Of a stretch of 10,156 bases of DNA, positions 1-6,566 are shown piece by piece. Source of the DNA: an archaeon (lineage in GTDB: Archaea > Asgardarchaeota > Hermodarchaeia > Hermodarchaeales > Hermodarchaeaceae); assembly GCA_016550485.1 (NCBI GenBank), contig JABXGV010000278.1, forward strand, positions 1 through 10,156. The letters run 5' to 3'. Position 1 is the first letter of the stretch. Each line of letters opens with the position of its first letter. Below the pieces are notes generated by a model. It made no database searches. It was not told the origin of the DNA and saw only the letters and a program-made list of their open reading frames with translations. Position numbers and translations under genes: made by a program.

Positions 1-2054
1 ACCCCCAGGTCAGCGAGGTCGCCCCCGAGTTTCACCGGCTTCGGCTGCGTGGTCCGCGCCGTCCGGTCTTCGCCGTCGCCTCTGCCAGCTGCACCCATTT
101 TGCCAGGCTTGTCCGGGACGTGAAGCGCCGTCTTGCCCCCCAGTTTCACGTCTACAACGGTGACCTGCCTGTCACCCAGCTCTGGTATCTTGAGCAGCGG
201 CGGTTCCCCCTGGAGCAGGTGGAGGTCCACACTGACGCCACTGGGCGCCGAGTCACCGGTATCGACTCGCTGGATTCCCAGTGGGCCATCGACTATCCCC
301 TCCCCGCGTTCCGTACGGTGGACCTCCGCCTCGACGGGGACGACGCCTTCTTTGCCTCGAGCTCAGAGGGCGACAACCTCCTGACCGATGATCCCCTCTC
401 CCTCTCCTGCTGGATTGCCGAGCAGGACCCCGACATCCTCTTCACCCGAGAGGGGGATGAAAAAGTGTTCCCCGCCCTAATCCGCTGCGCCCAAAAGGCC
501 GGTGTCCTCCACCAGCTCTCGCTGAACCGTGACTCGACCCTCCTCGCCCAGCCAGGTCAACCCCTCCCCTCTGGTCGTGCTGTCTTCAGGTATGGTGGCC
601 CCGTCTTCTATCGTCCGCACCCCTTCTACCTGCGGGGCCGCCTGCACCTTGACCGCAGCCATATGACCTACGGCTCCTTCGAAGGGTTGGTGGAGGCCTG
701 CCGGCTGACCAGCCTGCCCCCGCAGCGCGCCGCCCGCAACAGCCCCGGCACCGGCATCAACATGCTGCAGATGCGGGAGGCCTTCAAGCGCGGCGTCCTC
801 ATCCCCGAGACCAAGGCCCAGGCTGAACGGTATAAGACTGGTACCAAGCTGCTCCTCGCGGACCGTGGCGGGCACACCTTCAGTCCTCGGGTGGGCGTGT
901 TTAGTGATGTGGGGGAGCTGGATTTCAGCTCGATGTACCCCTCGCTGATGCGCCGCTACAACGTGTCTCCGGACAGCCTTTTCTGCGACTGCTGCCCCGA
1001 TGATGCGATCATTGTGCCCGAACTTGAGTACCGGCTCTGCCGCCGGCGCCTCGGACTGGTCCCTGCCTTCCTAGCACTGCTGCTTAACAAGCGGCTCTGG
1101 TACAAGCGGCACCGTCACGAAGACCCCCGCTATGAAGCCCGGCAGCAAGCCCTCAAACACCTACTCGTTACAAGTTTTGGGTACCTCGGGTTCAGGGCGG
1201 CGCGGTTTGGTCGGGTCGAGTCCTACGAGTGCATCACTGCCTATGCGAGGCACACGCTTCTACAGACCAAGGCGCTTTGTGAGCGGAAGCGTTTCAAGGT
1301 GCTCCATGGGATTGTTGATTGTCTCTGGCTCCAGCGCGAGGGCACCACCGTGGAGGAATACGTGGCGCTCGCTACGCTCATCGAGCGCGAGATTGGGCTG
1401 CCCATCGAGTTTGAGGGGCGCTATCGATGGATTATGTTTCTGCCCTGCCGGGGACAGACTCACGGGGCTCTGACCCACTATGTTGGCGCGAAGGAGGATG
1501 GTACTATTAAGGTGCGGGGGATTGAGCTCCGCCGGCGCGATACTCCACCCCTGATTCAGCAGTTCCAGCTAGACCTTCTTTCGCGGATGGCGGGCGCCGA
1601 TGATGCGGAGGAACTCCAAACCCTCGTCCCACGGCTGCTCCCCGTCATAGCTAGTTATGTTGAAAGGATTCGCTACGGTGATGTGAGCCCCGAGGATCTT
1701 GCGGTGACCCAGCGCATCAGCCGAGCTCCTAGCGAATACACGCAGCGCTGCAGCCAAGCAATCGCCGCCGAGCTCGCCATCCAAGAGGGAGAAGACCTTC
1801 ACCCGGGTCAATGTGTGAGCTATGTCTACACAAACAGCCGTTCCCGTTGCCCCCATCGCCGAGTTGCCCTTGCCACCTCGCCTGCAGCAGAGAGATATGA
1901 TAAGGAGAAGTACACTGAGCTCCTGCTACGGGCTGCAGAAACTCTTCTAGTCACGCTCGGGTGGGATTACCAACGACTGGTCCATCACCTCCAAGCTCCA
2001 ACTGGTCAGCGACTACTCCTATCCTATACCTCGACGAGAAGTCAAAGACAATGA
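1..2054 (+). CDS. polB2: Archaeal PolB2-type family B DNA polymerase, 5'-truncated by the window edge
   Basis: This is the C-terminal ~680 residues of a family B DNA polymerase of the archaeal PolB2 group. The frame is open from base 3, and the residues before the GTG at 120 continue a typical exonuclease-side sequence (LVRDVKRRLAPQFHVYNGDL), so GTG 120 is not the start. Numbering from GTG 120: the exonuclease region (about 60-125) lacks a clear Asp-x-Glu motif. A linker holds YLRGRLHLDR and NSPGTGI. Motif A is DFSSMYPS (D268). Motif B is K346-HLLVTSFGY, with Val where active enzymes have Asn. Motif C is HGIVDCLW, where the usual D-T-D reads I-V-D and only the second Asp (D400) remains. A CDCC cluster follows motif A. 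These changes characterise PolB2, described in the literature as a probably inactivated or weakly active paralogue of the replicative PolB. The thumb region runs to the C-terminus. The DNA is visibly GC-richer than its neighbours. The family call is strong; polymerase activity is uncertain. Confidence 0.9.
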   Translation, partial: PQVSEVAPEFHRLRLRGPRRPVFAVASASCTHFARLVRDVKRRLAPQFHVYNGDLPVTQLWYLEQRRFPLEQVEVHTDATGRRVTGIDSLDSQWAIDYPLPAFRTVDLRLDGDDAFFASSSEGDNLLTDDPLSLSCWIAEQDPDILFTREGDEKVFPALIRCAQKAGVLHQLSLNRDSTLLAQPGQPLPSGRAVFRYGGPVFYRPHPFYLRGRLHLDRSHMTYGSFEGLVEACRLTSLPPQRAARNSPGTGINMLQMREAFKRGVLIPETKAQAERYKTGTKLLLADRGGHTFSPRVGVFSDVGELDFSSMYPSLMRRYNVSPDSLFCDCCPDDAIIVPELEYRLCRRRLGLVPAFLALLLNKRLWYKRHRHEDPRYEARQQALKHLLVTSFGYLGFRAARFGRVESYECITAYARHTLLQTKALCERKRFKVLHGIVDCLWLQREGTTVEEYVALATLIEREIGLPIEFEGRYRWIMFLPCRGQTHGALTHYVGAKEDGTIKVRGIELRRRDTPPLIQQFQLDLLSRMAGADDAEELQTLVPRLLPVIASYVERIRYGDVSPEDLAVTQRISRAPSEYTQRCSQAIAAELAIQEGEDLHPGQCVSYVYTNSRSRCPHRRVALATSPAAERYDKEKYTELLLRAAETLLVTLGWDYQRLVHHLQAPTGQRLLLSYTSTRSQRQ

Positions 2055-2082
2055 ACCCTGTTCGTTGTTGTCTCTAGTATCC

Positions 2083-2092
2083 GAGTCGACTC
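2083..2092. repeat. 10-bp perfect palindrome between convergent genes
   Basis: GAGTCGACTC is a perfect palindrome in the 67-bp gap between the convergent polB2 and membrane-protein genes. A T-rich run (about 2060-2077) lies just before it on the plus strand and could serve as a simple archaeal oligo-T type terminator for polB2. There is no classic stem-loop with a T tail, so a terminator role is only a possibility. Confidence 0.25.
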
Positions 2093-2121
2093 TCACATTC
2101 CAAGGGAGGCCCTAACAGGTT

Positions 2122-2637
2122 TCAGAGGAACACAACAAGGGCTGCGAGTATGAGGCTTAGGATACCGAGAAGGAGTAGCCCCTTTAGGTGCCCTTTGGTA
2201 TGGTAGAGTCTGAAGTCTTTGTATTCTTTGTTCTTCATGTGCTCTGTGCCGGGGATAATCACGAAGTTTGGAGTGATGGTCCCAACGATAAGCAGGTCGA
2301 GGATTAGCAAATCCGCCATGAACCCGAACATCCAGATGCCAAACACGTTGAGAAAGGCGTCGAGAATAGGGAGTGCCCCGCCATAGAGTCCTTCGAGGAG
2401 TAGTGTTGATAGGTAGGGAAAGGCGATTCCTAATACAAAGAAGGGCACCGCCACGACAGCACCTTTTCGTCGTTCGGATTTTGTTTGCGGTGGAACATGA
2501 TTTGTGATTGTTTTGGGGTAATCACTAAAGGCCCAGACCCGAGGACTAACAGCGACCATAACGATAAGGAGGTAAACGGTCAGGATGAAGGCAAATATCA
2601 AGCCGTGAAAGATGATGTTAGTCAATAGCAGCGACAT
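2122..2637 (-). CDS. Small four-helix membrane protein of unknown function
   Basis: This is a 171-residue integral membrane protein that I cannot assign to a named family. Hydrophobic segments lie at about residues 8-30, 60-82, 90-118 (long, possibly two helices) and 150-171, the last ending at the C-terminus. Between helices 1 and 2 is a polar loop with SPRVWAFSDYP and VPPQTKSERRK. Between helices 3 and 4 is another with ITPNFVIIPGTE, then KDFRLYHTKGH. Such conserved-looking loop motifs, rather than low-complexity loops, suggest a real functional family; from memory similar proteins occur in archaea and bacteria without known function. The ATG at 2637 is preceded by AGGAG with 8-nt spacing, which fixes the start. 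It lies 48 nt downstream of the aminotransferase on the same strand and is probably cotranscribed with it, though no functional link is evident. Confidence 0.8.
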   Translation of the reverse strand: MSLLLTNIIFHGLIFAFILTVYLLIVMVAVSPRVWAFSDYPKTITNHVPPQTKSERRKGAVVAVPFFVLGIAFPYLSTLLLEGLYGGALPILDAFLNVFGIWMFGFMADLLILDLLIVGTITPNFVIIPGTEHMKNKEYKDFRLYHTKGHLKGLLLLGILSLILAALVVFL

Positions 2638-2645
2638 ATAGGGAA

Positions 2646-2650
2646 CTCCT
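2646..2650 (-). promoter_or_regulatory. Shine-Dalgarno site of the small membrane protein
   Basis: AGGAG on the minus strand ends 8 nt before the ATG at 2637. Having its own strong ribosome site fits independent initiation within a two-gene transcript. Confidence 0.7.
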
Positions 2651-2685
2651 TGCCTTATGCGTCTATTCGAGGGTAATGGTGCCTC

Positions 2686-3870
2686 CTAATTTTCTGTTAA
2701 GTGTGTTATACGTGATGCAGCTTCGAGGAGCCGATTGGCTGGCGCCGAGGAGTAACTAATACGAACAGAATCAGCGAAGCTGTTGCCAAAGTTGTCTCCG
2801 GGAATGACGATGACGCCTGCTTCGTTCAAGACCTTAGTCGCGAAGTCAAATCCACTCAGCCCGGTCCCCTTACAGCTGGGGAAGAGGTAGAAGGCGCCAA
2901 GCGGCTCATAGGGGAGGGACAATCCGGGAATCTTCGTGAAGTGCTCGATGGCAGTCTTTCGGCGCTTGTTTAGAACCGCCAGATTTCGTTTGATGAAGGC
3001 GTGCATCGCCTGGGGGTCGCGGAGGGCAACCGTGGCTGCCTCTTGGATGGGTGCAGCAGCACAGGCTGTATTATATTGATGAATTTGGGCAATGGACTTC
3101 ATAATTGATGCCGGGGCAACCACATAGCCTAGGCGAAGCCCGGTCATGATGAAGCACTTGGAGAAACTGTTGACGATGATGACGTTGTCCTGGCATGCTT
3201 CGGCTGCGCAGGTGTGGGATTTCCCGTCGAAGCGGAGGAACTCGTAGGCTTCATCGGACACCACCAAGCAGTTGTGGTCGCGAGCCAGCTCTACTAACTC
3301 GAGAACCTTGGAGCGGGAAGCAATGGAGCCAGTGGGGTTACAGGGGGAGTTAATCACGATCATCTTGGTTTTCCGCTGGTTGAGGGCTTCAGCGTAGCGG
3401 TCTACATCGAGGTCAAATCGTGGACCTAGGGGTATCTGCTCAACCTGCGCCCCAGCTAGTAATGCCTGATTCTGGAAGTAGCCAAAAGCAGGTTCCTGAA
3501 CTAACACTCGGTCGCCCGGATTGAGTAGCCCCAACATGATGTCCAACAAGCCCTCCAGCGCTCCTACGGTGACGAGCACTTCCTCATCCCAGGCGTACTT
3601 GAGCCCGAAGGTTTTCTTATAGCGCTCGGCAATCGCTAGGCGTAGCTCAGGAATTCCCTTATTCGATGTATAGCGGACATGTCCCTGCTTGATGGCAGCA
3701 ATCATGGCCTTTTCGATAATTTTGGGAAGGGGAAGATCCAAATCCCCAAGCCCTAGAGAGATGACGTCTACCCCCTTGGCTGCAAGCTGAGCACCCAAGT
3801 CGAAAAAGGCGCGCAGCCCGCTGGGGGATACTAGGTCTAGCCTTGATGCGGCTTTCGCAAATTCAAGCAT
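2686..3870 (-). CDS. Class I/II PLP-dependent aminotransferase (aspartate aminotransferase-like)
   Basis: This is a 394-residue fold-type I pyridoxal-phosphate aminotransferase, normal length for the family and probably cytosolic and dimeric. Numbered from the ATG at 3870: the N-terminal segment has VSPSGLRAFFDLG and a GLGDLDLP stretch. NSPCNPTG (N178) and SDEAY (D206, Y209) contact the PLP ring. SFSKCF carries the Schiff-base lysine K238, followed by TGLRLGY. SVRISYS near the end holds R370, which binds the substrate alpha-carboxylate. All key residues are present, so activity is expected, transferring an amino group between an amino acid and a 2-oxoacid. Substrate choice (aspartate, alanine, aromatic) cannot be read from sequence. 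A longer frame opens with TTG at 3885, but that codon overlaps a strong GGGAGGA ribosome site placed 6 nt before ATG 3870, so the ATG is preferred. It is the first gene of a probable two-gene minus-strand unit. Confidence 0.93.
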   Translation of the reverse strand: MLEFAKAASRLDLVSPSGLRAFFDLGAQLAAKGVDVISLGLGDLDLPLPKIIEKAMIAAIKQGHVRYTSNKGIPELRLAIAERYKKTFGLKYAWDEEVLVTVGALEGLLDIMLGLLNPGDRVLVQEPAFGYFQNQALLAGAQVEQIPLGPRFDLDVDRYAEALNQRKTKMIVINSPCNPTGSIASRSKVLELVELARDHNCLVVSDEAYEFLRFDGKSHTCAAEACQDNVIIVNSFSKCFIMTGLRLGYVVAPASIMKSIAQIHQYNTACAAAPIQEAATVALRDPQAMHAFIKRNLAVLNKRRKTAIEHFTKIPGLSLPYEPLGAFYLFPSCKGTGLSGFDFATKVLNEAGVIVIPGDNFGNSFADSVRISYSSAPANRLLEAASRITHLTEN

Positions 3871-3876
3871 GCCAAA

Positions 3877-3883
3877 TCCTCCC
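3877..3883 (-). promoter_or_regulatory. Shine-Dalgarno site that decides the aminotransferase start
   Basis: GGGAGGA on the minus strand sits 6 nt before ATG 3870. The alternative TTG start (3885-3883) overlaps the site itself, so it cannot be served by it. Confidence 0.75.
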
Positions 3884-3919
3884 AAGAATACAGCTAGACA
3901 ATGTTTCTCCTAGAACTTA

Positions 3920-3929
3920 ACTATATTAG
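3920..3929 (-). promoter_or_regulatory. Candidate TATA box for the aminotransferase unit
   Basis: CCTAATATAG on the minus strand lies about 50 nt before ATG 3870. An archaeal start site ~25 nt downstream would give a leader of roughly 25-30 nt that contains the Shine-Dalgarno site, a consistent arrangement. The AT core is close to a palindrome, so it might also be read in the plus direction. Confidence 0.4.
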
Positions 3930-4018
3930 GAAGAACCAAACAAAGGGTTGGAACAGCTGTTTTCTGGCTATTATGGTAGGAGCGTGTAATTCCCTTGGGA
4001 TTTTTCCTCTTTGAAGAT

Positions 4019-5263
4019 ATGGATTTCCAAGAGTTCATCACTCGGCTTCTGGTGCCCCTGCTTGTGACTCTCTTCTTCATTCAGGCCTTTCGGACCTTTG
4101 TTGTTAACCTCTACGTGGCGGTCTGGAACATTATCTGGTATGATGCAACGATTGTACCGATGGCTGCACTGGCGGTGCTGTTTGTACCTCTTATCGGAAT
4201 TGGTGTTGGCAAGAAGGTCAGCGACCGTACCCTCATGATTAGCTCAGGAATCCTTGCAGCGGTCTTTACGTTGCCGATCTGTCTGGGAGGTCAAGTGGAA
4301 CTCCTTCTTGGCGCTGCGGGGTTTGGGCTAGCAACCACAGTAGAGCTGTTGTTTTCCACGTTGGTGGTGGCCTGCTACTCAATATTCTTTCCCGCCTATG
4401 TGGCGAGCCAAATAACCGGAGAATCAGGGCAAAGCAAGGATAACGAAGCTGCCCTCTTTACGGCAAGTTTCAGTCTCGCTATTGCATACGATATTCTCAT
4501 ACGGTCCTTCAATGTGATGTACGATGTTTCGAGAATGTTCCTCTACATCATTCCTCAGACGATCCTAGTGTTGGTGACCCTTGTTCTTCTGGTGAAGGAA
4601 TTACGTGTGGGTGAGTCTAAGCGTCCACGCGTTGTGGGCGTCGGCGGCATATCAGCCTCTCGACTCGGAGGTGTCCTACTCCCTGTAGGGATTGGCGCAA
4701 TCCTGTTCCTCGAAATCGGGTTCTTCGCTAATCCCCAAATGATACTGCGATGGGCTATCCCTAGTTCTTCGTTTTACCTGGTCGAGCTGATCCTTGCCAT
4801 CGTGTTTAGCATTGCCTGTTTAGTCGTAGCTGCGCTTCATCTCCTCCGAACCAATCCAGTGTCGTATTACGACCTGAGTCGCTGGTCCTACACACTCTTG
4901 TTTAACCTGATCGTTTTGGGGGCAGTGGCGTGCGTGGTGTTTATTGGACCATTTCCCACCAGAGTGTTCTTTGTGCTCGTACATTTCTTCCTCATCCTTG
5001 ACCTATTTCTAATCCTCCAGTATATGGTCCGTCGTCAATTCAAATGGGTGCGGTTCACCGTGTTGAGCTTGGCATTCTTCCTCTCGTTGGTGCTGCTCGT
5101 CTTGTTCTGTTTCATGACCGGCTTTGCGTATGCCTACGCCTATCTCGGGTCACTTGGTGCCATCTTTGAGGGACAAGCACCTACGCTCTTACTAGCCGCT
5201 GCGGTAATTCTGCTCCTCACAGCAACTGTCACCGCGTACAAAGTTGGAGGCGATGAGACATGA
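4019..5263 (+). CDS. Polytopic membrane protein (~12 helices), CWH43/PGAP2IP-like membrane half (proposed)
   Basis: This is a 414-residue membrane protein. From the ATG at 4019, hydrophobic segments lie near residues 6-27, 45-63, 71-90, 93-128, 144-162, 173-192, 217-237, 249-274, 294-312, 317-338, 346-377 and 386-406, giving about 12 helices. Polar loops follow helix 4 (GESGQSKDNEA) and helix 6 (GESKRPR). Just after the helix near 217-237 is NPQMILRWAIP (R244, W245), which resembles a motif I recall in the membrane part of eukaryotic CWH43/PGAP2IP. Its stop overlaps by 4 nt the start of an EEP-domain gene, matching the membrane-then-EEP order of that family. A role in membrane lipid or lipid-anchor remodelling is therefore inferred, not shown. 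Start: an in-frame TTG at 3995 would add eight residues and has GGAG 12 nt upstream; ATG 4019 lacks a good ribosome site. The choice is uncertain. Confidence 0.85.
   Translation: MDFQEFITRLLVPLLVTLFFIQAFRTFVVNLYVAVWNIIWYDATIVPMAALAVLFVPLIGIGVGKKVSDRTLMISSGILAAVFTLPICLGGQVELLLGAAGFGLATTVELLFSTLVVACYSIFFPAYVASQITGESGQSKDNEAALFTASFSLAIAYDILIRSFNVMYDVSRMFLYIIPQTILVLVTLVLLVKELRVGESKRPRVVGVGGISASRLGGVLLPVGIGAILFLEIGFFANPQMILRWAIPSSSFYLVELILAIVFSIACLVVAALHLLRTNPVSYYDLSRWSYTLLFNLIVLGAVACVVFIGPFPTRVFFVLVHFFLILDLFLILQYMVRRQFKWVRFTVLSLAFFLSLVLLVLFCFMTGFAYAYAYLGSLGAIFEGQAPTLLLAAAVILLLTATVTAYKVGGDET
5246..5250 (+). promoter_or_regulatory. Shine-Dalgarno site of the EEP gene, inside the preceding gene
   Basis: GGAGG lies within the last codons of the membrane-protein gene, 9 nt before ATG 5260. 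With the 4-nt ATGA overlap of stop and start it indicates translational coupling of the two genes. Confidence 0.75.
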
Positions 5264-6156
5264 AAAGGAACACGATTCTAGCTATCACCATATTCTTACT
5301 ACCAGTCGTCCTTTCTTTGGGGTGGTGCGCCCTTACCTATCAGGTCGCCCCGCACGGTACGACCCTGAAAGTGATGACCTATAACATCCACGAAGGGGTT
5401 GGGGTAAATAACCGACTGGATTTGGATGCCATTCTGGCAACGATTCAGGCATGGGACCCTGATGTCGTGGTTCTTCAGGAAGTAGACATGGGTGTTGTGT
5501 TGACCGGGTGGGTGGACCAGGCCCAGTGGCTCTCCCTTCGGCTCAACATGTATCTGGCCACCGTCTCGGACGCAGAGAGCATGTGGCAGGGCGATGTGAT
5601 CCTCAGCAAGTATCCGTTTTGGTACTTTGAATCAATACTGCTGCCTAGCGCCGAAGAAACCGACACGCTGCTCAAAGCCACTATCTCGGTCAATTCCCAG
5701 GCTGTGACCATCTTCTGTGTTCACTTTACTGTGATGAGCCCGGAAAGCCGGCTCGAACAGGCGAATATTGCCTTCCCCTACATCGACGCGGTTTCGGGGC
5801 TAAAAATCTGGGCGGGTGACTTCAACATCGATGCCTACACGACTAATGCGACTGACCAAGGAATCCTAGCAAGCATTCTTACTCGCTTCAACGACACCTT
5901 CGACATCGTGCCCAGCGGGAACCGCTACGGGAATTGCACCAGCCCGTCCTGGGACCCCACTGAGCGCATCGACTACATCTTTGTCTCCAATGGGATTGCT
6001 GTGAATGAGCATCGCGTCCCAGCCTCGCTAGCCTCAGATCATCTCCCAGTTGTTGCGACGTTACAGGTGCCCTCGTCAGCACTCGCACCTACTCACCGGA
6101 TGACCGTTGAGGGAGCGATGACCTTAGAGCCAATCGGGAAAAAATACTCTGTATAG
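5260..6156 (+). CDS. Membrane-anchored endonuclease/exonuclease/phosphatase (EEP) family hydrolase
   Basis: This 298-residue protein has an N-terminal hydrophobic segment (about 5-27) that looks like an uncleaved signal anchor, with no lipobox. That places the catalytic domain outside the cytoplasm. The EEP (DNase I-like) fold is clear: MTYNIHEG (N42), VVVLQEVD (E74), GDFNID (D187, N189), RIDYIFVS (D238) and SDHLPV (D260, H261). All metal-binding and catalytic residues are retained, so it should be an active metal-dependent phosphoester hydrolase. The family includes nucleases, sphingomyelinases, inositol phosphatases and the EEP domain of CWH43/PGAP2IP. The stretch QWLSLRLNMYL, then VILSKYP and LPSAEETDTLL, resembles the last group as I remember it. 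Tight coupling to a polytopic membrane protein makes a lipid-linked substrate more likely than nucleic acid, but the substrate is not determined. About 30 residues follow the domain without a recognised motif. Confidence 0.88.
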   Translation: MKRNTILAITIFLLPVVLSLGWCALTYQVAPHGTTLKVMTYNIHEGVGVNNRLDLDAILATIQAWDPDVVVLQEVDMGVVLTGWVDQAQWLSLRLNMYLATVSDAESMWQGDVILSKYPFWYFESILLPSAEETDTLLKATISVNSQAVTIFCVHFTVMSPESRLEQANIAFPYIDAVSGLKIWAGDFNIDAYTTNATDQGILASILTRFNDTFDIVPSGNRYGNCTSPSWDPTERIDYIFVSNGIAVNEHRVPASLASDHLPVVATLQVPSSALAPTHRMTVEGAMTLEPIGKKYSV

Positions 6157-6192
6157 ACCTGTGAGTTAAGGGAGTGAATATTCTGGATGGCT

Positions 6193-6290
6193 ATAGCGCC
6201 AGCTATCGAATATGCAGCAGTTACTGCTTACCCTCCCTTGGGTTGAAAGCATTGTCGATAACTGGATGGGGTAAGGTGTGAGTTCTTACC
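6193..6290 (+). ncRNA. Possible structured RNA element downstream of the EEP gene
   Basis: Nested complementary segments suggest a fold. Bases 6201-6215 pair with 6249-6263 (12 of 15 positions Watson-Crick). They enclose AGCAG-TTA-CTGCT (6216-6228) and ACCC-TCCCTT-GGGT (6230-6243), forming a three-way junction. A competing hairpin ATAGC-GCCA-GCTAT (6193-6206) precedes it. GGTAAG (6270-6275) can pair with CTTACC downstream (6285-6290) or, as GGGTAAG, with CTTACCC upstream (6227-6233). It could be a 3' untranslated structure, a free RNA or a leader element. By rough reckoning a stem of this quality could arise by chance, so confidence is low. It matches no RNA class I recognise. Confidence 0.25.
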
Positions 6291-6363
6291 ATTAGTCGCG
6301 GGGAACGCGTGTGAACCCGTTTGTGCCGATGAGCCCTTTGGAGGGTGCCTTTTCTTTGGGCTT

Positions 6364-6381
6364 GATCTCACGTACGAGATC
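6364..6381. repeat. 18-bp inverted repeat, operator- or hairpin-like
   Basis: GATCTC-ACGTAC-GAGATC has perfect 6-bp arms around a 6-bp centre. It lies about 185 bp before the disulfide reductase start. It could be a dimeric regulator site or a hairpin; its distance from the proximal TATA candidate argues against simple repression of that gene. Confidence 0.35.
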
Positions 6382-6533
6382 TGGACGTCTGACCCGAGGA
6401 GACATGCGCAAAGCTACTGCTGTATATATTTTAATATCTTTCCTTGAATCGTGGCTCACATCCGCACCTTTTCCCAGTTCCTCTTTTACTCCGCGATACA
6501 TGATTCGGCGTTCTAATCTTGGAAGTTCTAAGA

Positions 6534-6541
6534 CTATTTAA
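6534..6541 (+). promoter_or_regulatory. Candidate TATA box of the disulfide reductase gene
   Basis: CTATTTAA is centred about 29 nt before ATG 6567. In archaea transcription starts ~25 nt after the box, so the transcript would begin within a few nucleotides of the ATG and be nearly leaderless. This agrees with the absence of a good Shine-Dalgarno site there. Confidence 0.45.
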
Positions 6542-6566
6542 CATCTAAAGGGCAATGAATTGAAGT

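Larger units (their letters stand above)
6157..6566. other. 410-bp intergenic region with several inverted repeats
   Basis: I find no convincing protein gene here. Short frames exist on both strands (plus 6311-6541, minus 6292-6501), but they lack ribosome sites and recognisable content. The first half (6193-6290) is dense in complementary segments that could fold as RNA, and 6330-6381 holds two further inverted repeats. An AT-rich stretch (6422-6437, TATATATTTTAATAT core) and a TATA-like box (6534-6541) lie nearer the following gene. I see no tRNA-like T-arm with a matching acceptor stem. Confidence 0.6.

Noticed and set aside
477..875. Minus-strand frame of 132 codons inside polB2
   Set aside because: It lies wholly opposite the strongly conserved polymerase palm region, has low-complexity Ala/Gly-rich content and follows from high GC.
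3871..3885. Five-residue N-terminal extension of the aminotransferase from TTG 3885
   Set aside because: The TTG overlaps the GGGAGGA ribosome site, which is ideally spaced for ATG 3870.
6201..6263. H/ACA guide RNA interpretation of the folded segment
   Set aside because: No ACA box at the expected distance after the stem and no recognisable K-turn.
6270..6310. tRNA-like T-arm around GAGTTCTTACC
   Set aside because: No 7-bp acceptor stem or D-arm can be placed around it, and the loop size does not fit.
6311..6541. Plus-strand GTG-started frame of 76 codons in the intergenic gap
   Set aside because: No ribosome site, Ser/Arg-rich shadow-like composition, and it ends inside the TATA candidate of the next gene.
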